A stretch of DNA of 46,391 bases. Source: Bacteroidales bacterium (lineage in GTDB: Bacteria > Bacteroidota > Bacteroidia > Bacteroidales > UBA932). Location: contig JAFYRK010000080.1 in assembly GCA_017559545.1 (NCBI GenBank), positions 1 through 46,391 on the forward strand. The letters are read 5' to 3'. Position 1 is the stretch's first letter, and every line of letters begins with the position of its first letter. Both the position numbers and the translations under genes were made by a program. Below, one piece after another: positions 8,529-16,174 of this stretch. The notes beneath the pieces are model-generated. The model was not told where the DNA came from, did no database searches, and worked only from the letters and a program-made list of their open reading frames with translations.

Positions 8529-10484
8529 ATGAAGAATATGGATATAAGGCAAACATGCTGCTCAGCTGATAAACGTGAGTTGGTATTTCCATCATTTTCA
8601 GTTGTTTTCATTCATACTTTCATGCTCTCGGATGGCGTAATAAGTCAGGAGGTGGGCAAGGTGTCAGATGTGGATCTTGATGATGCTTTCAAGAAAATGA
8701 GGAGAGCCCTTCGGGATGATCCGAAGGTGGGTGATATTCCGGTGTCATCTCTTGCCGAGTATGTAGATAAGGAGGGAGTCTATATAGTGAAGATGAAAAA
8801 TGAGGTGGAGGAATTGCTTTTCCCTCCAAGGAGTTTCAGTAATAACCAGATTGCACGATACTCGATGAGAGGTTTTGATTTCCGTATTCCTGTACGCGCA
8901 GCAAAAGAAGAGGATAGCCAAGGAATAGAGGTCGCAGATTTTCCTTCGGTTGATTTTCAAGGCCATGCCAATGTCGAGGTTTCCCAATTCTTCGGTAATA
9001 TCTTCTCTGTGACATATCGTTTCCTGTTTGACGGATTCACCTGCAAAATATTGAAAGCTGATGAGTCAAACCATTTTGCTATGGGAGATCCTGATACAAA
9101 AACCGTCAAGGCTACAACCAATCAGATCATCGGCTTGCTGTCTTGTGCACTTGGGGCAGAGTATTGGAGTGATGACGATGATGACAATAACAATGACAAT
9201 GACAGGTCTGCAGGTATTGATCTTATCAATCGCCTTATCGTCGATAAGTTCTGGCTTAACTCCGATGGAGATGTGGCAAAACGCGAGGAAGGAGGCAGAC
9301 TGATTAATTCAGGAACGCTGGAAAAGAAGCAGAAAGACAAGTCTTTCGAGGAATGTGAAGGAGGTAAGGAGGATGACAGCGGCGTATGGGTCATCAAGGA
9401 CAAGGATAGGGTATTTGACTGGATCGTTCTAAGGTATAAGAAGTATATCTCAAAAATCTTTCAGTCAGGTGTGTCCGTTGAGGAAATGTCTGTGAAAGAC
9501 GATTCACGCTATGCAATGGTTGATATCTGGGAGACCGTGAAGCATCCGTATAGTACCCGTACCGGCACGTATGGTACACGTGACTTGTTCTCGGATAATC
9601 GAGGCAAGAAACTAAGTGAGGCCGATATCGTCAATCATATAAGGGATTATCATAAGCCTGAACTGGTGGGACTGATGTCTATGTATCCTGCAGAGTGGCC
9701 TTATAGGGCAGCGGAGGCATATGATGATGTCTGCGGTGAGAATATTGCCATTGATACTGATGATCTCGTATTGGCTGGTTCGCATATGACGGTCGTCATT
9801 GGAACATATGGCCGTCGTGGAGATGGTGTCAACGGTGTTAACTGGAAGCAGATGATGAGGGACCGTAGGTTATATCACGTGTCATGGGAGGAATATCTGC
9901 TCATTATTCAGTTCATCCTTGCCAAGAAGTATACCTTTAATAATGCTACAGACCGCTTGCTGAAACTGACCGATGATATGTCATTGGTAACCAAGCGTAT
10001 GATTGGAAACTATTCGAAAGAGGCTTTGGCGGCTTCCAAGAAGGCTATTGCTTTAGATGTGATCAAACAGATGAAGTTTCCGTCACATAAGATAATGTAT
10101 GACAGGGCGGCCAAGAGACTTGAACTGGATAATGATTTCCAGAGGTTCAAGGATATTCAGGACGTTGTAAGCGGTAATCTGCAGAGCCTGGGAGAATGTC
10201 ACGTGGCAGAGGCGGATTCCAGAATGAACTTCCTGCTGATGGCAATTTCGGTCGTATCTTTGCTTGAACTGCTGTATCAGGAAAGTAAGTGGCCGTTAGG
10301 TCAGGTTATCTTCGGTTGTGAATTGAAATGGTGGGCAACCGTAACATCGGTCATATCCGGTTTCCTTGCTGTCATTTCGTTGGGAGTTCTGATCAGCAAG
10401 ATAGACTGGGTGGAAACTGCAAAGAAAATAGAGAAATGGTTTAAAGAAACTGTAAATGAAATCAAGACAAGAAAGAATGGGTGA
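8529..10484 (+). CDS. Unknown 651-residue protein with CorA-like C-terminal membrane hairpin
   Basis: I do not recognise the family with confidence. The large N-terminal part (about 1-560) is soluble and carries an acidic low-complexity run of Asp and Asn at residues 214-226. The C-terminal part has a long charged helical stretch (about 500-565), a hydrophobic helix (567-583), a short loop with Trp and Cys, a second hydrophobic helix (602-623) and a basic tail. This order resembles CorA-type cation channels, but the GMN loop signature is absent. The next gene's start overlaps its stop by 8 bp. Possible roles include a ligand-gated channel or a membrane effector; both are inference. Confidence 0.6.
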   Translation: MKNMDIRQTCCSADKRELVFPSFSVVFIHTFMLSDGVISQEVGKVSDVDLDDAFKKMRRALRDDPKVGDIPVSSLAEYVDKEGVYIVKMKNEVEELLFPPRSFSNNQIARYSMRGFDFRIPVRAAKEEDSQGIEVADFPSVDFQGHANVEVSQFFGNIFSVTYRFLFDGFTCKILKADESNHFAMGDPDTKTVKATTNQIIGLLSCALGAEYWSDDDDDNNNDNDRSAGIDLINRLIVDKFWLNSDGDVAKREEGGRLINSGTLEKKQKDKSFEECEGGKEDDSGVWVIKDKDRVFDWIVLRYKKYISKIFQSGVSVEEMSVKDDSRYAMVDIWETVKHPYSTRTGTYGTRDLFSDNRGKKLSEADIVNHIRDYHKPELVGLMSMYPAEWPYRAAEAYDDVCGENIAIDTDDLVLAGSHMTVVIGTYGRRGDGVNGVNWKQMMRDRRLYHVSWEEYLLIIQFILAKKYTFNNATDRLLKLTDDMSLVTKRMIGNYSKEALAASKKAIALDVIKQMKFPSHKIMYDRAAKRLELDNDFQRFKDIQDVVSGNLQSLGECHVAEADSRMNFLLMAISVVSLLELLYQESKWPLGQVIFGCELKWWATVTSVISGFLAVISLGVLISKIDWVETAKKIEKWFKETVNEIKTRKNG

Positions 10485-10992
10485 GTTTGAAATAACAAGG
10501 GCAACAGTTGAAGATGAACAGGCCCTTTGTGAAATTTTTCTGAATCATATAACATCTCATACCGAGTATATTTCCCATGGGGAGATCCAGATGGGTGTAG
10601 GTCTGGGACATTTTGAAGACGGAAGGCTGGTGGCTGAGCCGTCACCTCGTGCCAAAGAGTACTGGATGAAATATATTCATACAGATATTACATCCGATGA
10701 GGCGGCAGTGTTTAAGGCTGTACTGCCTGACGGTGAGATTATAGGCTTCACGGTTGCTGAGATCCAGGAGGACGGGGCAGATCCTTTCGGAATGGTCTGT
10801 GACGTGCTTGTGGATGAGACCCGTCGTTGTGGTGGCGTGGGCTCGTCGTTGCTTTCTTCTGCTCTTGCCTGGTTCAAGGAGAAAGGCATCAAGGATATCT
10901 ATCTGGAATCAGGGCTGAACAACCATGCTGCACATGAGTACTTCAAGCGCCGTGGATTTGTGAAAGTATCGGAAATCTATAAGCTGATGTAG
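10477..10992 (+). CDS. GNAT family N-acetyltransferase
   Basis: The 171-residue protein has the GNAT fold. An acetyl-CoA-binding segment appears as VDETRRCGGVGSSLL near residue 117, followed by the C-terminal motif YFKRRGFVKVSEIY. The acceptor substrate is unknown. I chose the ATG at 10477 (MGEFEI) rather than 10456 because the domain begins there; it overlaps the end of the upstream gene by 8 bp, which suggests coupled translation. The cytochrome assembly gene starts 2 bp after its stop. Confidence 0.82.
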   Translation: MGEFEITRATVEDEQALCEIFLNHITSHTEYISHGEIQMGVGLGHFEDGRLVAEPSPRAKEYWMKYIHTDITSDEAAVFKAVLPDGEIIGFTVAEIQEDGADPFGMVCDVLVDETRRCGGVGSSLLSSALAWFKEKGIKDIYLESGLNNHAAHEYFKRRGFVKVSEIYKLM

Positions 10993-10994
10993 CG

Positions 10995-11780
10995 ATGTTG
11001 GCATTCCCGGCAGATTTTTTTACGTTTCCGCTTAATCTGATCTTTATGGTCATGTGGGTGGTTGCGTGTTCGCTGCTGTGGAATAATTGCAGGAAGTCGC
11101 TTTTCGTTCGCTTTCTTCTTTCGCCTGCTGCCACGTTCATTTCCATAGGGCTTTTCCTAGGTCTATGTCTTGTGGTCGGATTTACGGGATTGCGTTGGCT
11201 TGCCGCATCCTGGTTTTCATTTGTCATAACGCTGTTGCTGCAGACAGTACTGCTGTTTGTCATTATGCGTGGCTGGAGAGTCAAGGCTGCCTCTGCTACA
11301 TCTCCTGGTGCAGTCAGGTGGCGTTTCCTTCTGCTTCATGTGGGATTGCTGATTGTAGTGGGATCTGCTTTCTGGGGCGCTCCGGATATGCAGACCATGC
11401 GCATGAAGGCGCTTTCCGGCGAAGCCTGCCGTGAGGCTTATTTCATGGACGGAAGGCAGACATGGCTGTCTTATGATATAGTTCTTGAGGATTTTCAGGT
11501 CCAGGAATATCCTGGTGGAGTGCCTTCCGCATTCAGTGCGAAGGCTGTTGTGGATGGTGTACCGGTAGAGATCAGAGTCAATCACCCCTATACACGTAGC
11601 TTCGGTGAGGATATTTATCTTGTCGGATATGATGCCGCCGCCGGTTCTGAATCGACATACTGTATATTGGAGATAGTCCGTGAACCGTGGAAGTATGTGA
11701 CTGTTTCAGGTGTTGTGCTGCTTCTTGCAGGAGCCGTGCTGCTCTTTATTGTCGGGCCAACTAAACGTCGTGAGTCATGA
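10995..11780 (+). CDS. resB: ResB-like cytochrome c assembly protein
   Basis: Part of the system II haem-attachment machinery that ligates haem to exported apocytochromes c. The protein has three N-terminal hydrophobic segments, a fourth near residue 115, an exported loop domain (about 130-235) with the ResB-type sequence VNHPYTRSFGEDIYLVGYD, and a last membrane helix. At 261 residues it is much shorter than canonical ResB/Ccs1 and matches the compact Bacteroidetes form. It overlaps ccsA by 4 bp (ATGA) and precedes its likely client, the three-haem peroxidase. Confidence 0.82.
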   Translation: MLAFPADFFTFPLNLIFMVMWVVACSLLWNNCRKSLFVRFLLSPAATFISIGLFLGLCLVVGFTGLRWLAASWFSFVITLLLQTVLLFVIMRGWRVKAASATSPGAVRWRFLLLHVGLLIVVGSAFWGAPDMQTMRMKALSGEACREAYFMDGRQTWLSYDIVLEDFQVQEYPGGVPSAFSAKAVVDGVPVEIRVNHPYTRSFGEDIYLVGYDAAAGSESTYCILEIVREPWKYVTVSGVVLLLAGAVLLFIVGPTKRRES

Positions 11781-12589
11781 TATCGTGGGGCGTGTTCATA
11801 TGGTTTGCTGTTCCGGCGGTCGCTATGGCTGTAGGTGCATCGGTAGTGTCTTTGTGCTTCAATGATCATGGTGCAGCTTCATCTGTGACTTGCCGAGGCC
11901 GTCGCGGACTTGCTCTTGGACTTGCTGCCGCTGCATTGGCAGTGCTTTCTGCTTTTATAATAGGCCTGTGGATTTCACTGGAGCGGCCGCCTATGAGAAC
12001 TATGGGTGAGACCAGACTGTGGTATTCTTTCTTCGCACTTGTGGCGGGTCTATTGACTTATCTGAAGTGGAGATACAGGTGGATACTCTCTTTCTCTACT
12101 GTTCTTGCGACTGTGTTCATAGTCCTGAACCTGGCAAGGCCGGAGATCCATGATCAGACTCTCATGCCGGCGCTGCAGAGTGCATGGTTTATTCCTCATG
12201 TCACTGTGTATATGTTCTCGTATTCTCTGCTTGGCTGTGCGTTCATCCTCGCTGTGGCTGGTGTGGTGTTCCGATCCCAGGAAGTTTTTCCGGCTGCGGA
12301 TACACTTATATATATAGGTACGGCATTCCTGACTTTCGGTATGCTTTCGGGTATGCTTTGGGCTAAGCAGGCGTGGGGCCACTATTGGGGCTGGGATCCG
12401 AAGGAGACCTGGGCCCTGGTGACCTGGCTGGTCTATGTTCTTTATATCCATTTGAGGGTAACAGGCAGGGGATCGCGTGGAATGTTGTGCTTTTTGCTTA
12501 TATTTGGGTTTGTAAGTCTGCAGATGTGCTGGTGGGGTATAAACTACCTGCCTGCGGCTCAAGATAGTATACATATATATAATAGATAG
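11777..12589 (+). CDS. ccsA: CcsA/ResC cytochrome c assembly protein (haem handler)
   Basis: Multi-pass membrane protein that presents haem to apocytochrome c with ResB. The tryptophan-rich WWD motif is visible as WGHYWGWDPKE (200-210). His141 and His202 lie where family histidines ligate haem. Length (270) and about eight hydrophobic segments fit. The start overlaps the resB stop (ATGA), so the two are translationally coupled, and the peroxidase gene begins 3 bp after its stop. Confidence 0.92.
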   Translation: MISWGVFIWFAVPAVAMAVGASVVSLCFNDHGAASSVTCRGRRGLALGLAAAALAVLSAFIIGLWISLERPPMRTMGETRLWYSFFALVAGLLTYLKWRYRWILSFSTVLATVFIVLNLARPEIHDQTLMPALQSAWFIPHVTVYMFSYSLLGCAFILAVAGVVFRSQEVFPAADTLIYIGTAFLTFGMLSGMLWAKQAWGHYWGWDPKETWALVTWLVYVLYIHLRVTGRGSRGMLCFLLIFGFVSLQMCWWGINYLPAAQDSIHIYNR

Positions 12590-12592
12590 TAT

Positions 12593-13999
12593 ATGAAAAA
12601 ATGTTTCAAATGGTGTGCGGTGGCACTGCTGGTAGCAGTGGCCGCATTGACTGTGGTCTATAGGGCCGTCAATCGTGTCCCTTCGGAGACCTTGGCTCCT
12701 GACGAGCGTGTCTATGAAATTCTTGTTGAGGGCGGCTGTCTTAGCTGTCACTCTGCTGATCCGGAGATTCCTTTCTATGCAAAGCTTCCGGTTGCAGGCA
12801 AGGTGATCATGAAGGACATTGATTCCGGTTACCGTGCATACGACATTGAGAAGTTCATGGCAGACGTCAAGGCAGGTGTGGAACCTTCTGCGGTTGATCT
12901 TGCAAAGGTCGAGAAGGTGATTCTTGACGGACGCATGCCTATGGCGAAGTACTACCTTGTACACTGGGGCAGCCAGATCACTCCAGAAAAGCGTCAGATC
13001 GTTCTTGACTGGGTTCTCAACGAACGTGTCGCTATGTATGGTGCAGATGTTCCTGAGCATCGTGCAGGTGAGCCTGTCCGTCCGATTGATGCAACCCTTG
13101 AGTATGATCCTGCAAAGGCAGCTCTTGGATTCGAACTGTTCCACGACACTCGTCTTTCTGTGGACAACACAGTTTCATGTGCAACTTGCCATGCTCTCGA
13201 GACAGCAGGTGTGGATAACCACAGATATTCTAACGGCGTAGGCGGACAGGTTGGCGGCGTGAATGCTCCTACAGTCTACAATGCCGTTTATAACTTCGTG
13301 CAGTTCTGGGATGGACGTGCAGTGACGCTTGCTGATCAGGCAGCAGGTCCGCCTCTCAATCCTATCGAGATGGCATCGCCTTCATTCGACCATATCATCG
13401 CTAAGCTCCAGGCAGACAAGAATTTTGCAAGAGCATTCCAGGCAGTATATCCTGATGGGCTTACTCAGGCTAACATCACAGACGCTATCGAGCAGTTCGA
13501 ACGCACTCTCGTGACTCCGGACTCACGCTTCGACAAGTGGCTCCTTGGAGATGATCAGGCTATCACTGCAGAGGAACTCCAGGGATATGAGCTTTTCAAG
13601 CAGTATGACTGTGCTACATGTCACGTGGGACACAATCTCGGAGGTCAGTCTTACGAGCTCATGGGACTCCGCAGACATTACTTTGCTGACAGGGGAGAGG
13701 AACTCACAGTTGAGGATTATGGTCGCTTCAAGGAGACTCAGCTCGAGCGTGACCGCCACCGCTTCAAGGTGCCGGGTCTGCGCAACATCGAGCACACATG
13801 GCCATACTACCATGATGGTACCCGTGAGACCCTTGAGGATGCTGTTTATGACATGGGACTCTACCAGAGCGGTGTCGAGCTTACTGACGAAGAGGTTAAT
13901 CTTATGGTACAGTTCCTCCTCACATTGACAGGTGAGTATCAGGGCGTCCCTCTGACCAACCCTAATGACCGCTCGCTCCTCCACGGCCACGATCATTAG
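12593..13999 (+). CDS. Three-haem cytochrome c peroxidase (MauG/CcpA family with extra haem domain)
   Basis: Periplasmic enzyme that reduces hydrogen peroxide with electrons from the respiratory chain. One N-terminal membrane helix (8-24) anchors or exports it. Three CXXCH haem sites are present: Cys49-His53 in an added N-terminal haem-binding domain, Cys196-His200 and Cys340-His344 in the two classical peroxidase domains. Classical bacterial peroxidases have only two haems, so the first domain may act as a built-in electron donor. It directly follows resB and ccsA, which would mature it. A hairpin follows at 14028-14067. Confidence 0.92.
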   Translation: MKKCFKWCAVALLVAVAALTVVYRAVNRVPSETLAPDERVYEILVEGGCLSCHSADPEIPFYAKLPVAGKVIMKDIDSGYRAYDIEKFMADVKAGVEPSAVDLAKVEKVILDGRMPMAKYYLVHWGSQITPEKRQIVLDWVLNERVAMYGADVPEHRAGEPVRPIDATLEYDPAKAALGFELFHDTRLSVDNTVSCATCHALETAGVDNHRYSNGVGGQVGGVNAPTVYNAVYNFVQFWDGRAVTLADQAAGPPLNPIEMASPSFDHIIAKLQADKNFARAFQAVYPDGLTQANITDAIEQFERTLVTPDSRFDKWLLGDDQAITAEELQGYELFKQYDCATCHVGHNLGGQSYELMGLRRHYFADRGEELTVEDYGRFKETQLERDRHRFKVPGLRNIEHTWPYYHDGTRETLEDAVYDMGLYQSGVELTDEEVNLMVQFLLTLTGEYQGVPLTNPNDRSLLHGHDH

Positions 14000-14027
14000 G
14001 ATTCGGCTTGATTCAGTTCAATCGTGA

Positions 14028-14067
14028 CATCGTCGCCAAAGAAATGCATTTTTCTTCGGCGACGATG
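14028..14067 (+). terminator. Probable terminator hairpin after the peroxidase gene
   Basis: An arm from 14028 (CATCGTCGCC then AAAGAAA) pairs with the arm ending near 14067 (TTTCTTCGGCGACGATG) with one mismatch around a short loop. It starts 28 bp after the peroxidase stop. No long T run follows, so it may instead protect the mRNA end. The right arm is also copy one of the direct repeat. Confidence 0.5.
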
Positions 14068-14141
14068 ACTGTTTTGGGGCTCTGTGGCCCGAGTCTGCCC
14101 ACTGTCGCGCACAAAATGGCCTTTTCTTCGGCGACGATGAC
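14050..14141. repeat. 20-bp direct repeat pair
   Basis: An identical 20-bp sequence with core CTTCGGCGACGATGAC occurs at 14050-14069 and 14122-14141, 72 bp apart. Only the first copy has an inverted partner upstream. Function is unknown. Confidence 0.85.
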
Positions 14142-14198
14142 CGGCATTTGTGGGTGTGGGTAGGGCAGCACCGCTGGCGAATACGCAGACCAACGGTT

Positions 14199-14246
14199 CA
14201 AGACACTTCGTGCGAGCTCGGTTAAGGGCTCGCACGAAGTGTCTTG
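14199..14246. terminator. Perfect 19-bp inverted repeat, probable terminator
   Basis: Arms 14199-14217 and 14228-14246 are perfectly complementary around a 10-nt loop. It lies 40 bp beyond the stop codon of the minus-strand symporter gene (14287) and downstream of the peroxidase operon, so it could end transcription from either side. T runs are weak. The 287-bp gap 14000-14286 holds only these repeats and no gene. Confidence 0.6.
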
Positions 14247-14286
14247 TGCCAGAAGGACGCACTGAGTGGTATGGAAATAGGGAGGG

Positions 14287-15450
14287 CTACTTGGCTTTAC
14301 CCATGATTTTCTCTATAATCAGGGCGATGGCGCCGTCGCCTGTGACGTTGCAGGCTGTGCCGAAGCTGTCCATGGCGATGTAGAGGGCGATCATCAGCGC
14401 CTGTGCTTCCTGGTTGAATCCGAGCATGGACTGGAGGAGTCCGAGTGAGGCCATGATGGCGCCGCCTGGGACTCCCGGTGCTGCGACCATGGTGATGCCG
14501 AGCATCATGATGAATCCGAGGAACATTCCGAAATCGTATGGCATGCCTTGCATGATCATCAGCGCGAGGGCGCATGCGGTGATCTTAAGGGTGCTGCCGG
14601 ACATGTGGATTGTTGAGCATAGAGGAATCACAAAGCCTGCCACATCCTCTGACACTCCGTTGAGACGGGTCTGCTGGAGAGTTACAGGGATGGTTGCTGC
14701 AGATGACTGTGTGCCGAGCGCAGTGAAGTATGCCGGGAGCATGTTCCAAAGCATCTTGAAAGGGTTCTTGGCAGTGAGTCCTCCTGCGATGAGGAACTGG
14801 ATCACAAGAATGCCGATATGGATGGCGAATATGACTCCGATGATCTTTATAAACACGGTCAGGATTGAGAACACCTGGCCGACATATGTCATGTTGAGGA
14901 AGATACCGAAGATGTAGAGAGGGAGGAGGGGAATGATCGCTGACTTGATGGTTTTGATGACGACCTGTTCGAAGTCATGGATGGCATCCTTGAGAGTCTG
15001 CCTATCGATGTATGCGAGTCCCAATCCGAGGGTGAAAGACAGGACGAGTGCTGTCATCACACCCATCACCGGAGGTATGTTCACGGTGAAGAATGGTGCC
15101 AGTTCTGCGGCTCCGTCAATAGTCTCGAGCGCGGCTCCGTTCTGTATCATTCCAGGGAAGAGAGCTGCGCCTGTGAGGTATGAAACCAGTCCGGCAATGA
15201 CAGTTGAACCGTAGGCTATGGCGACAGTGATGATGAGCATCTTTCCTGCTGATTTTCCGATATCGGAGATGGCCGGTGTGACGAGTCCGAGGATGATCAG
15301 AGGGATGGCAAATCCGAGGAACTGGCTGAAGATTCCGTTGAAGGTAAGCATGGTCCTTACCATCCATGGCTGGGCGATCAGTCCGACTATGATTCCTAGT
15401 GCAATCGCGATGAGAATCTTGCCTAAAAGGCCTATCTTTAGCTTTTTCAT
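14287..15450 (-). CDS. Dicarboxylate/amino acid:cation symporter (DAACS family)
   Basis: The 387-residue protein matches the glutamate/aspartate/C4-dicarboxylate symporter family (GltP/SstT/DctA). It has about eight membrane segments, the serine-rich re-entrant loop (GTQSSAATIPVTL, near residue 245) and the Asn-containing last helix (ALYIAMDSFGTACNVTGDG). It uses a sodium or proton gradient at the inner membrane. Serine/threonine, glutamate/aspartate or dicarboxylates are all possible substrates. It lies 43 bp after aat and may be read through from the clp operon. Confidence 0.9.
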   Translation of the reverse strand: MKKLKIGLLGKILIAIALGIIVGLIAQPWMVRTMLTFNGIFSQFLGFAIPLIILGLVTPAISDIGKSAGKMLIITVAIAYGSTVIAGLVSYLTGAALFPGMIQNGAALETIDGAAELAPFFTVNIPPVMGVMTALVLSFTLGLGLAYIDRQTLKDAIHDFEQVVIKTIKSAIIPLLPLYIFGIFLNMTYVGQVFSILTVFIKIIGVIFAIHIGILVIQFLIAGGLTAKNPFKMLWNMLPAYFTALGTQSSAATIPVTLQQTRLNGVSEDVAGFVIPLCSTIHMSGSTLKITACALALMIMQGMPYDFGMFLGFIMMLGITMVAAPGVPGGAIMASLGLLQSMLGFNQEAQALMIALYIAMDSFGTACNVTGDGAIALIIEKIMGKAK

Positions 15451-15493
15451 GCGGTTAACAAAATTGTTATTAGATTAAACAAGTGTGTTTTAT

Positions 15494-16174
15494 TTATTGA
15501 TTATCAGTGTCCCAAACTATACAAGACTCCTTTAATGTCTCTTTTAGGTATTTTTCGTATGAAATGTACCTTGCGCCCATGGATTTGAGGTGATTGGTCT
15601 TCAATTGGCAGTCAATGAAGCTTCCTCCCTGCGCTTCCATGTGTTTTGCGAGGTGGATGAGAGCGAGTTTTGAAGCCCCGCTTTCAAGCGAGAACATGCT
15701 GTCTCCGATGAAGCATCCACCGCATACGAAACCATATAGGCCGCCGACCAGATAGTCGTCCTGATCCCATACTTCAACACTCTTTGCATAGCCCATTTCA
15801 TTGAGTTTGCACCATGTCTCTATTAACTCGGGACCGAGCCATGCGCACTCTTCTTCGATGCGACCCTGAGCCATCGCGCATCCGTGGATGACACCCTCGA
15901 AATCTTCGTTGATGGTGCATGTGTAGCGCCTCTTGTTCATGAGGTTTCTCATGGAGTGGGAGATGTGAATCTCCTCTGGGAAGATAACGTATCTTCTCTG
16001 TGGAGCCCACCAGATCAGCGGCTTCTGTCTGAATGCGAAATATGGGAATATGCCCATCGGGTAGGCCTTGATGAGCCTCTCTGGTGATAGGTCTCCGCCG
16101 ACGGCGTAAAAGCCGTCTTTCTGTCCATATCGCGGGTCGGGAAAGTCGGTTGTATTACTCAGTTCGAAGATCAT
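15494..16174 (-). CDS. aat: Leucyl/phenylalanyl-tRNA-protein transferase
   Basis: Adds Leu or Phe from charged tRNA to the N-terminus of proteins starting with Arg or Lys, creating an N-degron for ClpS. The family block FPDPRYGQKDGFYAVGGDLSP at the N-terminus, YPMGIFPYF, the WW-containing segment, and the GNAT-like core ending SLESGASKLALIHLA are all present. Length 226 is typical. The start overlaps the end of clpA by 20 bp, consistent with coupled translation in the order clpS-clpA-aat. Confidence 0.94.
   Translation of the reverse strand: MIFELSNTTDFPDPRYGQKDGFYAVGGDLSPERLIKAYPMGIFPYFAFRQKPLIWWAPQRRYVIFPEEIHISHSMRNLMNKRRYTCTINEDFEGVIHGCAMAQGRIEEECAWLGPELIETWCKLNEMGYAKSVEVWDQDDYLVGGLYGFVCGGCFIGDSMFSLESGASKLALIHLAKHMEAQGGSFIDCQLKTNHLKSMGARYISYEKYLKETLKESCIVWDTDNQ

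Noticed and set aside
8529-10484. Calling the 651-residue protein a CorA magnesium transporter
   Set aside because: Only the C-terminal topology is similar; the GMN signature is absent and the large N-terminal part is unfamiliar.
12050-13144. 364-codon minus-strand ORF
   Set aside because: It lies antisense to ccsA and the peroxidase gene, whose motifs (WWD, CXXCH) are unambiguous, and its translation has no recognisable domain.
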